Assembly: GCA_951802425.1 (NCBI GenBank) | Contig: OX637795.1 | Span: forward strand, 4,382,501 to 4,446,500 | Direction of reading: 5' to 3' | Source of the DNA: Clavaria fumosa | Taxonomy: Eukaryota > Basidiomycota > Agaricomycetes > Agaricales > Clavariaceae | Length of the DNA: 64,000 bases | Part shown: positions 1-10,062 of the stretch, piece after piece | Layout: every line of letters begins with the position of its first letter | Numbering within the stretch: the first letter of the stretch is position 1 | Translations under genes and position numbers: made by a program | The notes under the pieces: model-generated | The model's input: the letters and a program-made list of their open reading frames with translations, nothing else | What the model was told of the DNA's origin: nothing | The model's database searches: none

Positions 1-171
1 TCCCTCATTCTGCATGACTCAGAGTGCATAGCCTTGTTCCCCTCTTATGACTCACTCTCTACACAGCCCCCTTCCCTAGTATATATATAGTGCCCATGTA
101 ATGAGTGTAGTTCTTCACATTGAAATTGAGTCTCCCTCCCCTCTTGCTTCTGTGAGGGACCTGAGCTGACA
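1..171. other. Gene-free left edge with TATA-like stretch
   Basis: No open frame of note. An AT-rich TATA-like stretch lies near 79-90, followed by a short leader and then the minisatellite. It could be a worn promoter or LTR edge, but no partner repeat was seen in the window, so this is only a possibility. Confidence 0.3.
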
Positions 172-525
172 ACAGATATCCTAATATCTCTGCTGGACAA
201 GTCTCATACTGGAGAAGGATATCCTAATATCTCTCTGCTGGACAGGTCTCATACTGGAGAAAGATATCCTAATATCTCTCCACTGGACAGGTCTCTTACA
301 GGAGAAGGATATCCTAATATCTCTGCTGGACAGGTCTCTTAGACTCTTACAGGAGAAGGATATCCTAATATCTCCACTGGACAGGTCTCATACTGGAGAA
401 GGATATCCTAATATCTCTCTCCTGGACAGGTCTCATACTGGAGAAGGATATCTCCACTGGACAGGTCTCATACTGGAGAGGGATATCCTCTGGTGGACTT
501 GTATTATACTAAGGATACAGATATC
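172..525. repeat. Minisatellite, about 8 units of ~43-45 bp
   Basis: About eight head-to-tail imperfect units, each containing GGATATCCTAATATCTC, a CTGGACAGGTCTC core and a closing ACTGGAGAA. Units vary by CT insertions and one is shortened near 445-480. Each unit also carries the short palindrome GGATATCC. No coding frame runs through the array. Variable copy number between strains would be expected for such an array. Confidence 0.85.
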
Positions 526-599
526 TCCAGTGGAGTCCGGTACCATGTTATATACAGGGGATATGCAGCATCTGGTACATAGTTATATACTACAATATC

Positions 600-910
600 T
601 GACTGAACTATGTGGATGGTTTGGGTAGTCTGTGTTGCAGCTCAATTTCTCCAATTCACTCAACAACTTGACTCTCACTGCATGTTGTATATGCTTCTGC
701 AAAGACAACATCCAAGTTGACTGCTTTTCCCATGAGGACATTCCTCCATTCAGAGGCTGGGAAATGAGGGAGGGACCCCCGGCATTGTTGACAAGTGAAG
801 CTTGGCGTTTTTGATATTGGTTGCGAATTTGATAATGAGTCATTCTGGTACGTTTCAAGCTTGGGTTGAGGCTCTGTCACAATCTTCACTCTCTGGCCCC
901 AAGGATACAA
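600..910 (-). pseudogene. Relic of a tyrosine-recombinase retrotransposon gag
   Basis: A minus-strand frame carries a block reading FPASEWRNVLMGKAVNLDVVF, which parallels FPDSEWNNLINGRAVDLDHV in the gag of the Ngaro-like element at 23.1-33.5 kb (around 29215-29280). The frame is interrupted by stops on both sides and no pol or recombinase sequence follows, so this is an isolated fragment. Function in the intact element would be nucleic-acid packaging. The match is by eye over roughly 35 residues, enough to suggest the family but not the exact lineage. Confidence 0.55.
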
Positions 911-1465
911 CTCTTCGTCAACCAGTTGTTTCCAGAGGATTATATCCCTGAACTTGGGCTTGCCATTTGGTCTATCAGCACATGGTCCTCCCCCCCCTTT
1001 GTCAGCAGCTGTTCACAGGATGATGGCATGCAGCTCAAGTGCATCAAGGTAGGACTCATATGCTGAGTTGATTTGCTCTTCTGATAATGATGTCCCCTCC
1101 TGTTGAAGGATGTTAAGGGGATATCTGACAAGCCTAGATGGCTATGACGAAGAGTAACAGGCCTAGAAGGCTGGTACAATGGAGTATGGACTCCAGGGGA
1201 AGTTTCACTACTCCTTGTTTTATTTATGTTTCATATTATCATTACTATAGCTACCACAGGCTGGTATAAGCCTTAGTATAGTCGTCCACACTCCTTAGCT
1301 TCGTCCAGAACTAAGGAGTGAGTACTTACTGTTCTGCTCTTCATTACTTTACTGATAGAGTTGCTAGTCTTACTCTATTCAGGTATTTATTGAATATAAC
1401 TTGTAGCTTCATCCAGAACTAAGGATCTTACTCTATTCAGACTAATATCTACTCTATTGCTGCTA
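911..1465. other. Gene-free stretch
   Basis: Short frames only. A phrase containing CTTCGTCCAGAACTAAGGA recurs (about 1296-1316 and 1408-1427), which points to old repeat sequence. Nothing assignable. Confidence 0.4.
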
Positions 1466-1560
1466 ATAGAAGAGAGAGAAGAGGGAGAGGGGAGAGGAAA
1501 GGGGGAGAGGGAGAGGGAGAGAGGAGAGGGAGAGGGAGAGAGGAGAGGGAGAGGGAGAGC
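1466..1560. repeat. Purine-rich (GAGAGG)n low-complexity tract
   Basis: About 90 bases consist almost only of A and G in GAGAGG/GGGAGA units on the plus strand. Such polypurine tracts can form triplex structures, but nothing here ties it to a gene. Confidence 0.85.
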
Positions 1561-2030
1561 CACTGTGGCCCATTGCTAGCTCCCTGAGGGTGGTAGAGTG
1601 GTGTGAGGCTGAGAGTGATGCATCATGTTCAAGTTCAACATGGGGCATGTGACTCATTGTGAGTCATGTGATAACTTTTGTGTCTCTGTAGGAGCACATA
1701 GCCATACACACTGAAATCTACTGGTGCTACAGTTATTGACTGAATATCTATAAGGCCCTACCATGGAAATCACAAAATGACATTGGTCTATGTAGCCTCT
1801 CAATATCTTCACACTGACAACAACTGTGAATTTCACAGTGTGAAATTATGTTTTTCCTGATGAAGAAAATTTGATGCTTCCTGACACTATGATTTGGCCA
1901 CCTGACATTAGAGCTGTATGTTCAGGGCCAGACTATATAGCACTATGTTGCACCTTATAGATAAGGCAGGTGTTATGAAGCTATGAGTGTGCTATGGAAA
2001 CACTATGGCTACTTTAGATTTGGCATCTTG
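1561..2030. other. Gene-free stretch
   Basis: No convincing coding sequence. Short frames are broken and lack splice-bounded continuation. Confidence 0.4.
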
Positions 2031-3042
2031 CTATGGGCCAAAGATGGTTTTGCTGATGTGTGCAAGTGTTGCATCACTGCCATGTTAGGGCATTGCATCA
2101 CTCCCATCCAGTAATTCCTACCTGTGAAACTGTATATCATAATTATATAGGGATGCCAAAGTTCAGTTCAGTTTGGTTCTCTGAGACATTTGCCCAAATG
2201 GCAAACTGGAACTGATTGTTGAGGGCAGGATAGATAGAACTGACCAAAACTGACAGAACCAACAGAACCAGGTTCAGCAGGTTCAGTTCTGGTTCAGTTC
2301 TGGTTCAGACTGGGTTCAAACCATGGAACCAACAGAATGCTAGAATAAGGTTAGGGTTAATTTATTCATGCTTTTCCAAGTTAATGGTAATACATAAAAC
2401 TTATCAAAAATATGCTGGTGGTGGGCAAAGCAGTGTATGACAATTTGCAAAAGAAAGTGAAGTGAGATACTTAGCAGTTGTCTAGGAAAAAAATTAGAAG
2501 CCATGATTTTGGGCCATGGGAAGATTTTAGTCCCCTGGGGATCAAAATCTTCCCATGGCCCAAAATCATGGCTTCTAATTTTTTTCCTAGACAACTGCTA
2601 AGTATCTCACTTCACTTTCTTTTGCAAATTGTCATACACTGCTTTGCCCACCACCAGCATATTTTTGATAAGTTTTATGTATTACCATTAACTTGGAAAA
2701 GCATGAATAAATTAACCCTAACCTTATTCTAGCATTCTGTTGGTTCCATGGTTTGAACCCAGTCTGAACCAGAACTGAACCAGAACTGAACCTGCTGAAC
2801 CTGGTTCTGTTGGTTCTGTCAGTTCTGGTCAGTTCTATCTATCCTGCCCTCAACAATCAGTTCCAGTTTGCCATTTGGGCAAATGTCTCAGAGAACCAAA
2901 CTGAACTGAACTTTGGCATCCCTATATAATTATGATATACAGTTTCACAGGTAGGAATTACTGGATGGGAGTGATGCAATGCCCTAACATGGCAGTGATG
3001 CAACACTTGCACACATCAGCAAAACCATCTTTGGCCCATAGC
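2031..3042. repeat. 1-kb near-perfect palindrome with hAT-like MITE inside
   Basis: The left arm (about 2031-2535) is almost exactly the reverse complement of the right arm (about 2537-3042). The centre is near 2536, with only a few mismatches at the middle and essentially no spacer. Each arm contains a boundary starting TAGGGATGCCAAAGTTCAG (2148 on the left, ending 2924 on the right). This resembles the terminus of the 293-bp MITE at 23311. Between the boundaries lie repeated GGTTCAGTTCT units. The arms extend about 117 bp beyond the MITE-like termini, so the inverted duplication is larger than one element. The same short ORF reads outward on both strands, as a palindrome requires, and is not a gene. 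Confidence 0.85.
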
Positions 3043-3956
3043 AATGCCCTAATGTGATAGTGATGCAACACTCATGTGGGTTGTAGGAATTACAGGATGG
3101 GAGTGATGCAATGCCCTATGTGCAAGTGTTGCATCTCTCATTGCATCACCTCCTTGGCAGGTGAGCTGCCATTTTCCATGCATTGCTACTGCGCAGTGAC
3201 TACTGCTATATTGTTGGATCAATATCCCCCCATTGCCTGCTTGGAGTGGTTAGAGAGGACTCACTGAGTGGGAGTGATGAAGCTTGAAGCCCACTGACTG
3301 CAGATCATCCTCTCTATCTTGACAGGTGTCTGCTGTGAGACCTGCACTTGAGGCTCCCAATGCACAGATCCCCTTTATCTTGGTCACTTATTCTTTAGGT
3401 TAAACTTTCTCTTCTTTCTCCCCCATATACATTGTACTCTAGACCTTGCATCAGCACTTTTACAAATGTCTTGTTGCCTTTTTAACCTTTTTCATGACTT
3501 TTTCAACCTTTTTAATGACTTGTCTGCCTTGAACAAGTAGGTCCCATTTCATGCACAAGGTAATCAAGGTGATGGGACCACCAAAAGTAGCATAAAAGTT
3601 CTCAACAAGGCAACAAGTCCTCAACAAGTCAATTCACAAGACACTTGTATAAGTACTGATGTGGAGAGCTCACATTCAGTACTCCTGCATGACTCTACAG
3701 GTACGAAGCCTGTCCACTACTTGGTCTTGTATGCTAATATACAGTTGATTACCTCATATCAAATAACCCCTTACTGTAGAACCATGATGATGTATGAATT
3801 TTTGGTCTTGACCAACTGCGTTTGTTGGGATTTGGGCTGAAAGATGTATAACATATAGTGTATGGGCAAAATCGGTCAACTATACAATATGGCGGCCAGG
3901 GGGCCAATACAAATCAGCTGGTCTAACAATTATGCTCAGAGTTTTTGCTCTCCACC
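3043..3956. other. Gene-free stretch with short GTGATGCAATGCCCTA repeats
   Basis: Immediately right of the palindrome the phrase GTGATGCAATGCCCTA recurs several times to about 3120. The rest shows only short broken frames. A segment near 3685-3715 resembles one near 4392-4425, so repeated sequence brackets the small ORF at 3957. Confidence 0.4.
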
Positions 3957-4349
3957 ATGGCCCCATCACCCAACAAAAAGTGCTGCCCAAGGCCACCTCC
4001 TTATAACCAGGGTGGGAGGCCCAGGAAAACACCCACCGAGGTACTAGAAGTTGGATCGGACTCCGATGAAGATGAGGGTGGAGAGCCAGAGGTGAGCAGT
4101 GCCGAGCTGATGCAGCTTTGCCAAAAGCTTGAAGACATTTGCTTGGTGAAAATTGGTGTGGTGGATAATGCCCGAGCACTTTCTCAAGAGATTCAATGTT
4201 TTCAAGGGCACATGTGTCAGGCAGAGTCAAGCAAAGCAAAGCAGGTCACTCTGGAAGCACTCGGGTCTGAGTCACATCACAGAAGTCACACATGTGACAA
4301 CATGTCACATTCCACTGTATCGAATAACTGCAGTACTGTATTACTTTAG
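3957..4349 (+). CDS. Small acidic hypothetical protein (uncertain)
   Basis: An ATG at 3957 opens a frame of about 130 codons. It begins with a basic, proline-rich stretch (PSPNKK, PRPPP, GRPRKTP), followed by an acidic run SDSDEDEGGEPE and a Leu-rich segment that could be helical. No family was recognised. The last third is low-complexity and may be non-coding, or an intron may be missed. Flanking similar segments suggest it belongs to a repeat. It may be one exon of a transposon-borne gene. Confidence 0.3.
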   Translation: MAPSPNKKCCPRPPPYNQGGRPRKTPTEVLEVGSDSDEDEGGEPEVSSAELMQLCQKLEDICLVKIGVVDNARALSQEIQCFQGHMCQAESSKAKQVTLEALGSESHHRSHTCDNMSHSTVSNNCSTVLL

Positions 4350-4829
4350 ACACCTGACAGTCACTATACGTTATGAGGTAATCAACTGTAACACATTTGG
4401 TACTCCCACATGACTCTCCAGGTGCCATAGGTGCACTGCTGTGAGTACACTCAATGGGTGGGCCTGTTGCATCCTGCAGGTGCTGGCTTCAAGGTGGGGG
4501 TGAGAGGGCAGAGAACAGTCATGCCCACTCATCTTCCACTGTGTGCATTCTCTCAAGACCCTCTCGGACCAGTCTGGAGCTCTCAGACCAAACCTGGCTC
4601 TCTGTTGGTGAGGCACGTCGGCGGAGTTGAAGTATCCTGTGTTTAATAACAAAGTCAAAACACATGGAAAACACAAGGGAATAAGGAACTGACAATCGGC
4701 AAGCCTGCGATCAAAGGAAAACAGATGAGTATATGAAAGGGGTGAGTCACACAATCTGTCATGTACCAGGACATCAGATAGAATTAGCAAGATTTGAATT
4801 CCGATGCCATCCCATCGACGTATTTCACT
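4350..4829. other. Gene-free stretch
   Basis: Overlapping short frames on both strands, none with domain-like sequence. May include the 3' end of the minus-strand gene that follows. Confidence 0.35.
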
Positions 4830-6115
4830 TCAGACATGAAGATGAGCATTACTGTAAATATCATGGAGAGTGGAAAATGGCATTACCCAATGAAGGTGGA
4901 AGCACTCAGGAGATACAGACACGTCATAATAAAGAACACTCCAGTTGCTAAAGGCCCACAGCATTTTGAGATCAGTGACAAAAAGAGATGTGCAAGTGTA
5001 ACACATACTCTGTACAAGAAATAATCTCCCCAGACGTCCCTGGGTGTTCGCTTTGCGGACGCAATGCTGTAGCAGCAAAATAGGTAGTACAGTCCAGAGA
5101 AATGTGGCAATAGTGACCTACCACAATCACAGCTATCAGAGCCAACAAGTCCAAGAAAAAGACACTAAGCTACGAAAGAGCAAGGTCATGAGGAAAATAA
5201 ACAAGACTAGATCAGTGTATTTGAGCTCACGATGACAAGCTGTACGAATCGAGAGCACTGTTAGCGGGGGAAAGAAACAAAAAGGAAAACTCACCCCAGC
5301 GTTAAGGGCTCGCCTGTATCTTCCATCAGGATGGGGACCTATGTGCGCATCATCTCCAAAACATCCCGTCCGAGGAATCAGCTCAAATAATCCACGTGGG
5401 ACTACATATGCATGAAAATATGAAGCTGCGGTCTTGAGGAAAGACACTTACTGAGAAATTGGGTGCCAAAGAGCCAAACCTCTGCACTAAGGAGGGCTAG
5501 AAAAGCCGGCCCCAGGACAAGGGATACCCAAACATTCCGTTCTGTGAATGCGTATGCACGTATTAATATGATAGCTGCAGTAGCAGTGTTAGGGTTAGTA
5601 AGAGTGTGACGGAAAGCTGTGTCTAACCTTGCGACACTAATTGCTAAGTGAGCAAAGAATTTCTTTAGTATAGAAATTGCAGAGATATCGCCAAAAGAAC
5701 TTACGAATGGTATTAAGCTGGCATAGATGGGATGTACTAGACGGTCGCATAAAGATTTCTCGTGGTCTCCAAGCCATGCCCACATCAACAAAGGATAGAC
5801 AACGAGAGGATAATATCGGCACAACAAATAGGATATCTTGATGCTTGACCAACGTGTTTGATAGATCTGGTATTTTTGAGAACGATAATACGCTTCGTTT
5901 CTAGCAACGTACGAGTTCGACCTCTTCACTCAAGCTTCGTAGTAATAATCAGCATCGAAGGCAAAGGCTTTGAGAACAAACTCACGTCAAAAGCCAATCA
6001 TAAAGTTGGAGAGAATCTGGATTCGAGCATCGTCATCAGACTGAGTAACAGCACACCAGTTGTGGACCTCACAAGCGGCTAGGAAAAGGTCTTGAGAGGT
6101 TGTCTTACTATAGAA
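4830..6115 (-). pseudogene. DUF6533-like membrane protein, degenerate
   Basis: Read on the minus strand, an exon at about 5929-5703 gives a basic segment, YQTRWSSIKISYLLCRYYPL and a hydrophobic run. The next exon, near 5625-5455, gives LIRAYAFTERNVWVSLVLG. These match the layout of the basidiomycete DUF6533 family of multi-pass membrane proteins of unknown function. Further plausible exons, with GT-AG borders, lie near 5404-5298 and 5171-5124, the second encoding a transmembrane-like LDLLALIAVIVV. The 5' end is doubtful. The best frame upstream (about 6115-5998) hits a TGA just before a GTGAGT donor, and the exon at 5929 has no ATG. One inserted T near 5993 would explain this. C-terminal exon borders are uncertain. 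Confidence 0.5.
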
Positions 6116-6379
6116 AGGTAGGCCTGGACATACCTACAACGCAGAATCGGGCACTAGATCAAATTGGGGTAAGCATGACAAATTCGGCATGTTCAAGAGG
6201 GGGAGATGACATATTGATCGACGAGTGAACCATGGCTAGTAGTTCTACTGTGGGTTTGGGATCCACCATTGTCGCTCGTCGCCAACGTTAACGAGCCAAG
6301 AGGTAAAGCTAAGCGAAGGTGGGAATCATGGCTAGAAAGGGGCGTTATGCCACTACCCCGGTAAGCGACGTCATGCGAA
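6116..6379. other. Gene-free stretch
   Basis: No supported coding sequence between the broken membrane-protein gene and the hairpin. Confidence 0.4.
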
Positions 6380-6436
6380 GGTAAAAAAAACTGTCAAAAC
6401 GCCGTTCAACGGCGTTTTGACGAGTTTTTTTTTACC
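6380..6436. repeat. 57-nt near-perfect hairpin
   Basis: GTCAAAACGCCGTT pairs with AACGGCGTTTTGAC around a single central base. The pairing continues outward through GGTAAAAAAAACT against AGTTTTTTTTTACC. The whole sequence could fold into one long stem. It may be a tiny foldback element. A bacterial-type terminator makes no sense here. Confidence 0.8.
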
Positions 6437-6572
6437 TTTTTAAAATTTATTTTACAAGTCGTACGGTGCGCCCCGCCAACATAACGCATCGCACCTTCAT
6501 CAGCATACGTGATGGGCAACTGTAAGTGCTTCCCCTCGCCCTCTGAGTCAGCAATCTCTTGACAGCTCGCCA

Positions 6573-6612
6573 GACCAACCGAAGAGTTCACCGAAGAGTT
6601 CACCGAAGAGTT
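6573..6612. repeat. 12-bp unit repeated three times
   Basis: ACCGAAGAGTTC occurs three times head to tail. On the minus strand it would encode an NSSV repeat, but no supported gene contains it. Confidence 0.75.
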
Positions 6613-6735
6613 CCCTTGTGACAAGTACAACCTTCCTGTTTGCAAATCAGCGCCGACCTTTTCTTTTCTTCTTAGTCGACGCAAGTCAAGCGCAGGCTCG
6701 AAGCCTTCTCGCCTCCGCTGTCCTCAGATTTCACA

Positions 6736-7083
6736 GTGCGCGATCAGTCGCCCAATCTCGGTGCGAATCCCTCGCCGCTGCTTCTGCGCTCTCCGTCCAC
6801 GGCCGTTGTGGGCACGCATTTTATCGTCGCAGGCACTTACATTGGGGCCGACCCGCAGTTCTTCTCCATCTGGGTGCTCGACCTGCTGACCATGACGTGG
6901 TCGCACGTCGACACAGGGAGCGAGGTCGTATACGGCTCGTGGTTCCAGGGCTGACTCTGGCGCAGCGCGAACCGATGGATCATGTTCGGCAACCGCCACG
7001 GGAGCATCGCCAACGACCACAGCCAGCGGCTCTCGAGTTGGACGCACGTCGCGCTGATCGACCTAGAGCTGTTCGGCCTATAC
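6736..7083 (+). pseudogene. Kelch-repeat fragment, Ral2-like
   Basis: The frame reads VVGTHFIVAGTYIG, then SIWVLDLLTMTWSHVDTG and, after a stop and frame jump, NRWIMFGNRHGSIAND and SWTHVALIDLELFGLYQ. This is the shape of kelch beta-propeller blades, and the last part resembles fungal Ral2-like kelch/BTB proteins acting with Ras. A TGA near 6952 and a frame change break it. No BTB domain follows; instead the sequence runs directly into the segment that is duplicated in inverted form at 15-16.7 kb. The Ral2 resemblance is an inference from short motifs. Confidence 0.5.
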
Positions 7084-8545
7084 CAGCAGCGGCAGAGGTC
7101 GAAGAGTTGGTCTCGGCTAAGTCTGCCTCGCATACACGAACGGCGATCCCTAGGCCTTCTGGGCCTCCTGCCCCGTGGCATGAACGCTCCTCCCATATGA
7201 GCATGCACACCCTTCTGCACAAGTCCACATTCAAGCACGGAGCGGTCGGAAGCAGTATAGCGAGCACCTCCTCCGGTACAGCGTCAGTCCTACCGGTGCC
7301 GGCCCCAGCACCCGCACCCATGCGGAAGCTGCGGCGTATGAATTCCATCCTGGAGCGCAGTGCTGTCGGCGCGGACATTGTCCCTCCCCCCACTCACATC
7401 GGCCACAGCAATCGCACGGCGGAAGAGGCACCGCTGCGAGGGGCCACTCGCACAGCGTCACTGCAGCCGACGCCCCGCACATACATCCCGCTGCTGCGGC
7501 GACGACAATAGCTGCCGATGGTGGTCTGCACCGCAGCGTCGTCGATGTTTTCGCGGACGTGATGCAGTGGTCTGTCCCGTCGTCCCCGAGCGCCGCCAGT
7601 CAGTTGTCGCGGTTCCTCCACCCAAGCGACGTTTCCTAGCTGCACGATTCAATAACGCAGAGTTCTACGCCTGTGCCTTGCGGAAGCGCGAGATTATTGT
7701 ACACCTGTTTGGTCCTGGTGTCATATTTGACTCGCCCGTGATCAAATTGCCGATGATGTCCACTTTGGACACTCCGCAGCAGAACCTCCGTGTCATGCAC
7801 TCGTTTGAATCTGGCTTGACGGCACGACAAGCTGAAGATGATAGAGCGACATTGCTGCCTGACCTGTCCTTATCTCAACTTCGCCTCGATGTACAAATTG
7901 AGCAAACCGGGGGTGAACTAGGTGGATTCCTCTTCCAGATTATTCATCTTGACTCTCCTCAAGACAAGGAAGCGAAGGATCGCCGCATGCTGGACGAATC
8001 GAAGGAGTCTTTTCTGCACAAGCTGGGGCAAATGTGAAGAACAACCCGGGTCGCAGCAACCGCTAGGGTCTAAAAAACGTTTGGATTTAGAAAACATTTT
8101 AGGGTCGGAAAGTCCCCAGAAGGCTGAAGAACCGTCATTCGGTCCATCACCCGAAACAAGCATGTATTCGCGATACTCGATGGAGGTATACGACATGCTC
8201 CAGGCGAAACTACGATGATCAAAATGTTGGCATTTTCCGACGAGACGGCTGCGCCCAAAGATGACCCCCGGTTCGTCATCTGGGGCGAGATGCACACCCA
8301 ACACAATGGTGACGACGCTTCTGTCTCGCTCGAAAGCGGCCCGTCCTCTGTGAGCTCATCCGACCTTTCCAAATCGTGCAGGGGCAAAACCGTCCCCCAT
8401 GTGGACATTCCAAGTTTGCGATTGACAGCCGGAGAGGGCTCGCGGAAGGTGATGGTGGCTGCTACCATTGAACGATGGATCGCACAGCTCACCAGTGATC
8501 TCAACTATGATGAACTGCTCAATTTCTTTTTGATATACCGGAATT
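7084..8545 (+). pseudogene. RasGEF_N-containing pseudogene, copy A
   Basis: Broken frames include a Pro/Ala-rich linker (ending in a stop at about 7511), a segment with DNAEFYACALRKREIIVHLF-like sequence near 7645, a Gln/Leu-rich block to 8217, and from 8215 a frame reading RFVIWGEM and finally ERWIAQLTSDLNYDELLNFFL. The last part matches the start of the RasGEF N-terminal domain of Lte1/Cdc25-type exchange factors that activate Ras-family GTPases. It is cut near 8541, where the sequence jumps to a repeat of 7517-7622. The whole block is repeated inverted at 14979-16691, including the same internal stop after LLRRR, so the damage predates the duplication. No catalytic RasGEF domain is present. 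Confidence 0.6.
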
Positions 8546-8645
8546 ATGGTGGTCTGCACCGCATCGTCGTTGACATTTTCGCGGACGTGATGCAGTGGCC
8601 TGCCCCGTCGTCCCCGAGCGCTGCCAGTCAGTCATTGCAGTTCCT
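8541..8645 (+). repeat. Internal duplication of 7517-7622
   Basis: From GGTGGTCTGCACCGCA through CGCTGCCAGTCAGT this stretch repeats the segment at 7517-7622 with a handful of substitutions. It is attached directly to the truncated RasGEF_N sequence of copy A. Copy B continues the domain at this point, so the jump is a rearrangement private to copy A. Confidence 0.8.
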
Positions 8646-8749
8646 CCTCTGGAACCCCCTGCAGTCGTTCAGCCCACCAGTCACCGCAATCACCCCCCTA
8701 AGTCCAAACACTCTGTCAACATTTGTAAGTGTCAGATATGAATTTGTAG
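8646..8749. other. Short non-coding junction 3' of transposase
   Basis: Pro/Leu-rich frame debris, then AT-rich sequence that probably holds the left end of the Tc1/mariner-like element. I could not identify the terminal inverted repeat with confidence. Confidence 0.35.
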
Positions 8750-9929
8750 CTACAAATAGTTGCAGTGCCGGTACCAAGCCCTCGCATCATCAGAAGTAAC
8801 GGACCAGACAGCCTTGTGTAATAAGAGATAAACATCCTTGCCCGTGCCATGTGTCATTGCATCACGGAATGCCTGTCCATTTCGGCGAACATGTGCCTTG
8901 ATAGCAGAGAATGCGAGTTCAATCGGGTTGAGGTCCGGTGAGTATGGCGGTAAAAATATGCAGTGCATTCCACTGTGGGTCATCTGTTTTAGCTTGGACT
9001 TGAAGCATTGAAGCAGACTCACCGTTCTCGGATCATATTGAGAATGTCCGGAGACTTATGAATCCTGCAGTTGTCCATCACCACCACTGAATTTGGCCCT
9101 GGGTATGGGTTCATACAGCCAAGCAAGCCATCAATGAAGCGGGCAAATGATATTTTCGTGAAAGAACCCTCGACTATGTCAACAGCAAGGATTCCATCTA
9201 AGGATATCGCTGGGAGGATGGAATACCTGAAATAGGCTGTTAGTCCTTGAAGGATCTTATATGATCAGGCCTGACACACTGCTGACCACGAACAAAGAAT
9301 GTGCTTCGGACAGCATGTATACCTCGAAGTGCCCATGCACGGTCCCTGTATGTGACCTTTCGATTGCACGAGCTTTCGTCTACAAAGACCATCTGCTCAG
9401 GAGTATACTTCCATCCAACTTTGGCCATGTATGCAGCTCGTTTCACTGCACTTCGCTCGATGGCAGTCTTTGTGAGCTGATGCAACATTAGCGCTGTTCT
9501 TGAACGAGAGAGAACTCTGATATGAACCTTTTTCATGCTATAACCACTCCTTTGCAATGCTCTCCAAATTGTAGATATAGACACAGTGACTTGACGCATC
9601 TCACGCAGGCTCTGTTGTAACTCATCAAGGTACAAATCACACGTCTTGTCCAGGGTACCATGGATGAACTGTATATTGCTTCAAAGGAGTTCGAGAATGT
9701 AATGGAAGAGGCAACATACAGCCATATCTTCTGGGGTGAGTTGTTGGTGCCGCCCCCGAGAACGTTGATGTGGCACCTGCACATCACCAGTTTCCTTCCA
9801 ACAAGCCAAGATGCGCCTGATCTGGCGTTGGCTGATAGTGGTATATGCCTCGATATCCTGGAGGGGGAGAAGGGCAGACATCCGAACAATTGCCCAAGCT
9901 AGGTCTATCGAAACCTTGTGTGACCTCAT
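8750..9929 (-). CDS. Tc1/mariner-like DD34E transposase, 4 exons
   Basis: Minus-strand exons 9929-9720, 9668-9280, 9226-9023 and 8972-8750 join through three 51-53-nt GT-AG introns. They total 1026 nt (341 aa plus stop), with no internal stop. The N-terminus holds a helix-turn-helix (ISQRQIRRILACWKE, about residues 32-46). The DDE core follows: FVDESS (first Asp), VVVMDNCRIHKS (second Asp) and PPYSPDLNPIE (Glu), with 34 residues between the second Asp and the Glu. The protein would cut and paste a Tc1/mariner/IS630-type element. The ATG at 9929 is the first in frame that keeps the helix-turn-helix; an upstream exon is possible. It lies between a Ras-GEF pseudogene and fungalysin fragments. 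Apparently intact, so possibly active. Confidence 0.8.
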
Positions 9930-10062
9930 TGTTGAAGTCAAGCGTCGAGGAAGCAACCGTGCAACCCGGCCGCAGCGCCACCGTGGTGAGGTCAGGCACT
10001 GCCACACATGTACGAGCCACAACCCGACACCGCGCCGCACAAGGCTTGTTCTCGCGTCTGGC
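9930..10062. other. Presumed right flank of the DD34E element
   Basis: No gene. The transposon's right terminus should lie here, but no inverted repeat matching 8650-8749 was found by eye. Confidence 0.3.

Noticed and set aside
172..525. Regularly spaced repeats resembling a CRISPR array
   Set aside because: Units are contiguous with no unique spacers, and the genome is fungal; it is a minisatellite.
2349..2360. TTAGGGTTAA, telomere-like word in both arms of the palindrome
   Set aside because: Only about one and a half units per arm, in the middle of unique sequence; no array, so not an interstitial telomere.
2340..2732. Matching 84-codon ORFs on opposite strands
   Set aside because: They are the same arm read from both sides of the palindrome; no domain and no splice context.
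6380..6436. Hairpin followed by T run as a Rho-independent terminator
   Set aside because: Bacterial-type terminators are not expected in a fungal nuclear genome, and no gene ends here.
8070..8504. 144-codon minus-strand ORF, mirrored by 15262-15696 plus
   Set aside because: It is the antisense shadow of the RasGEF-like frame in both inverted copies.
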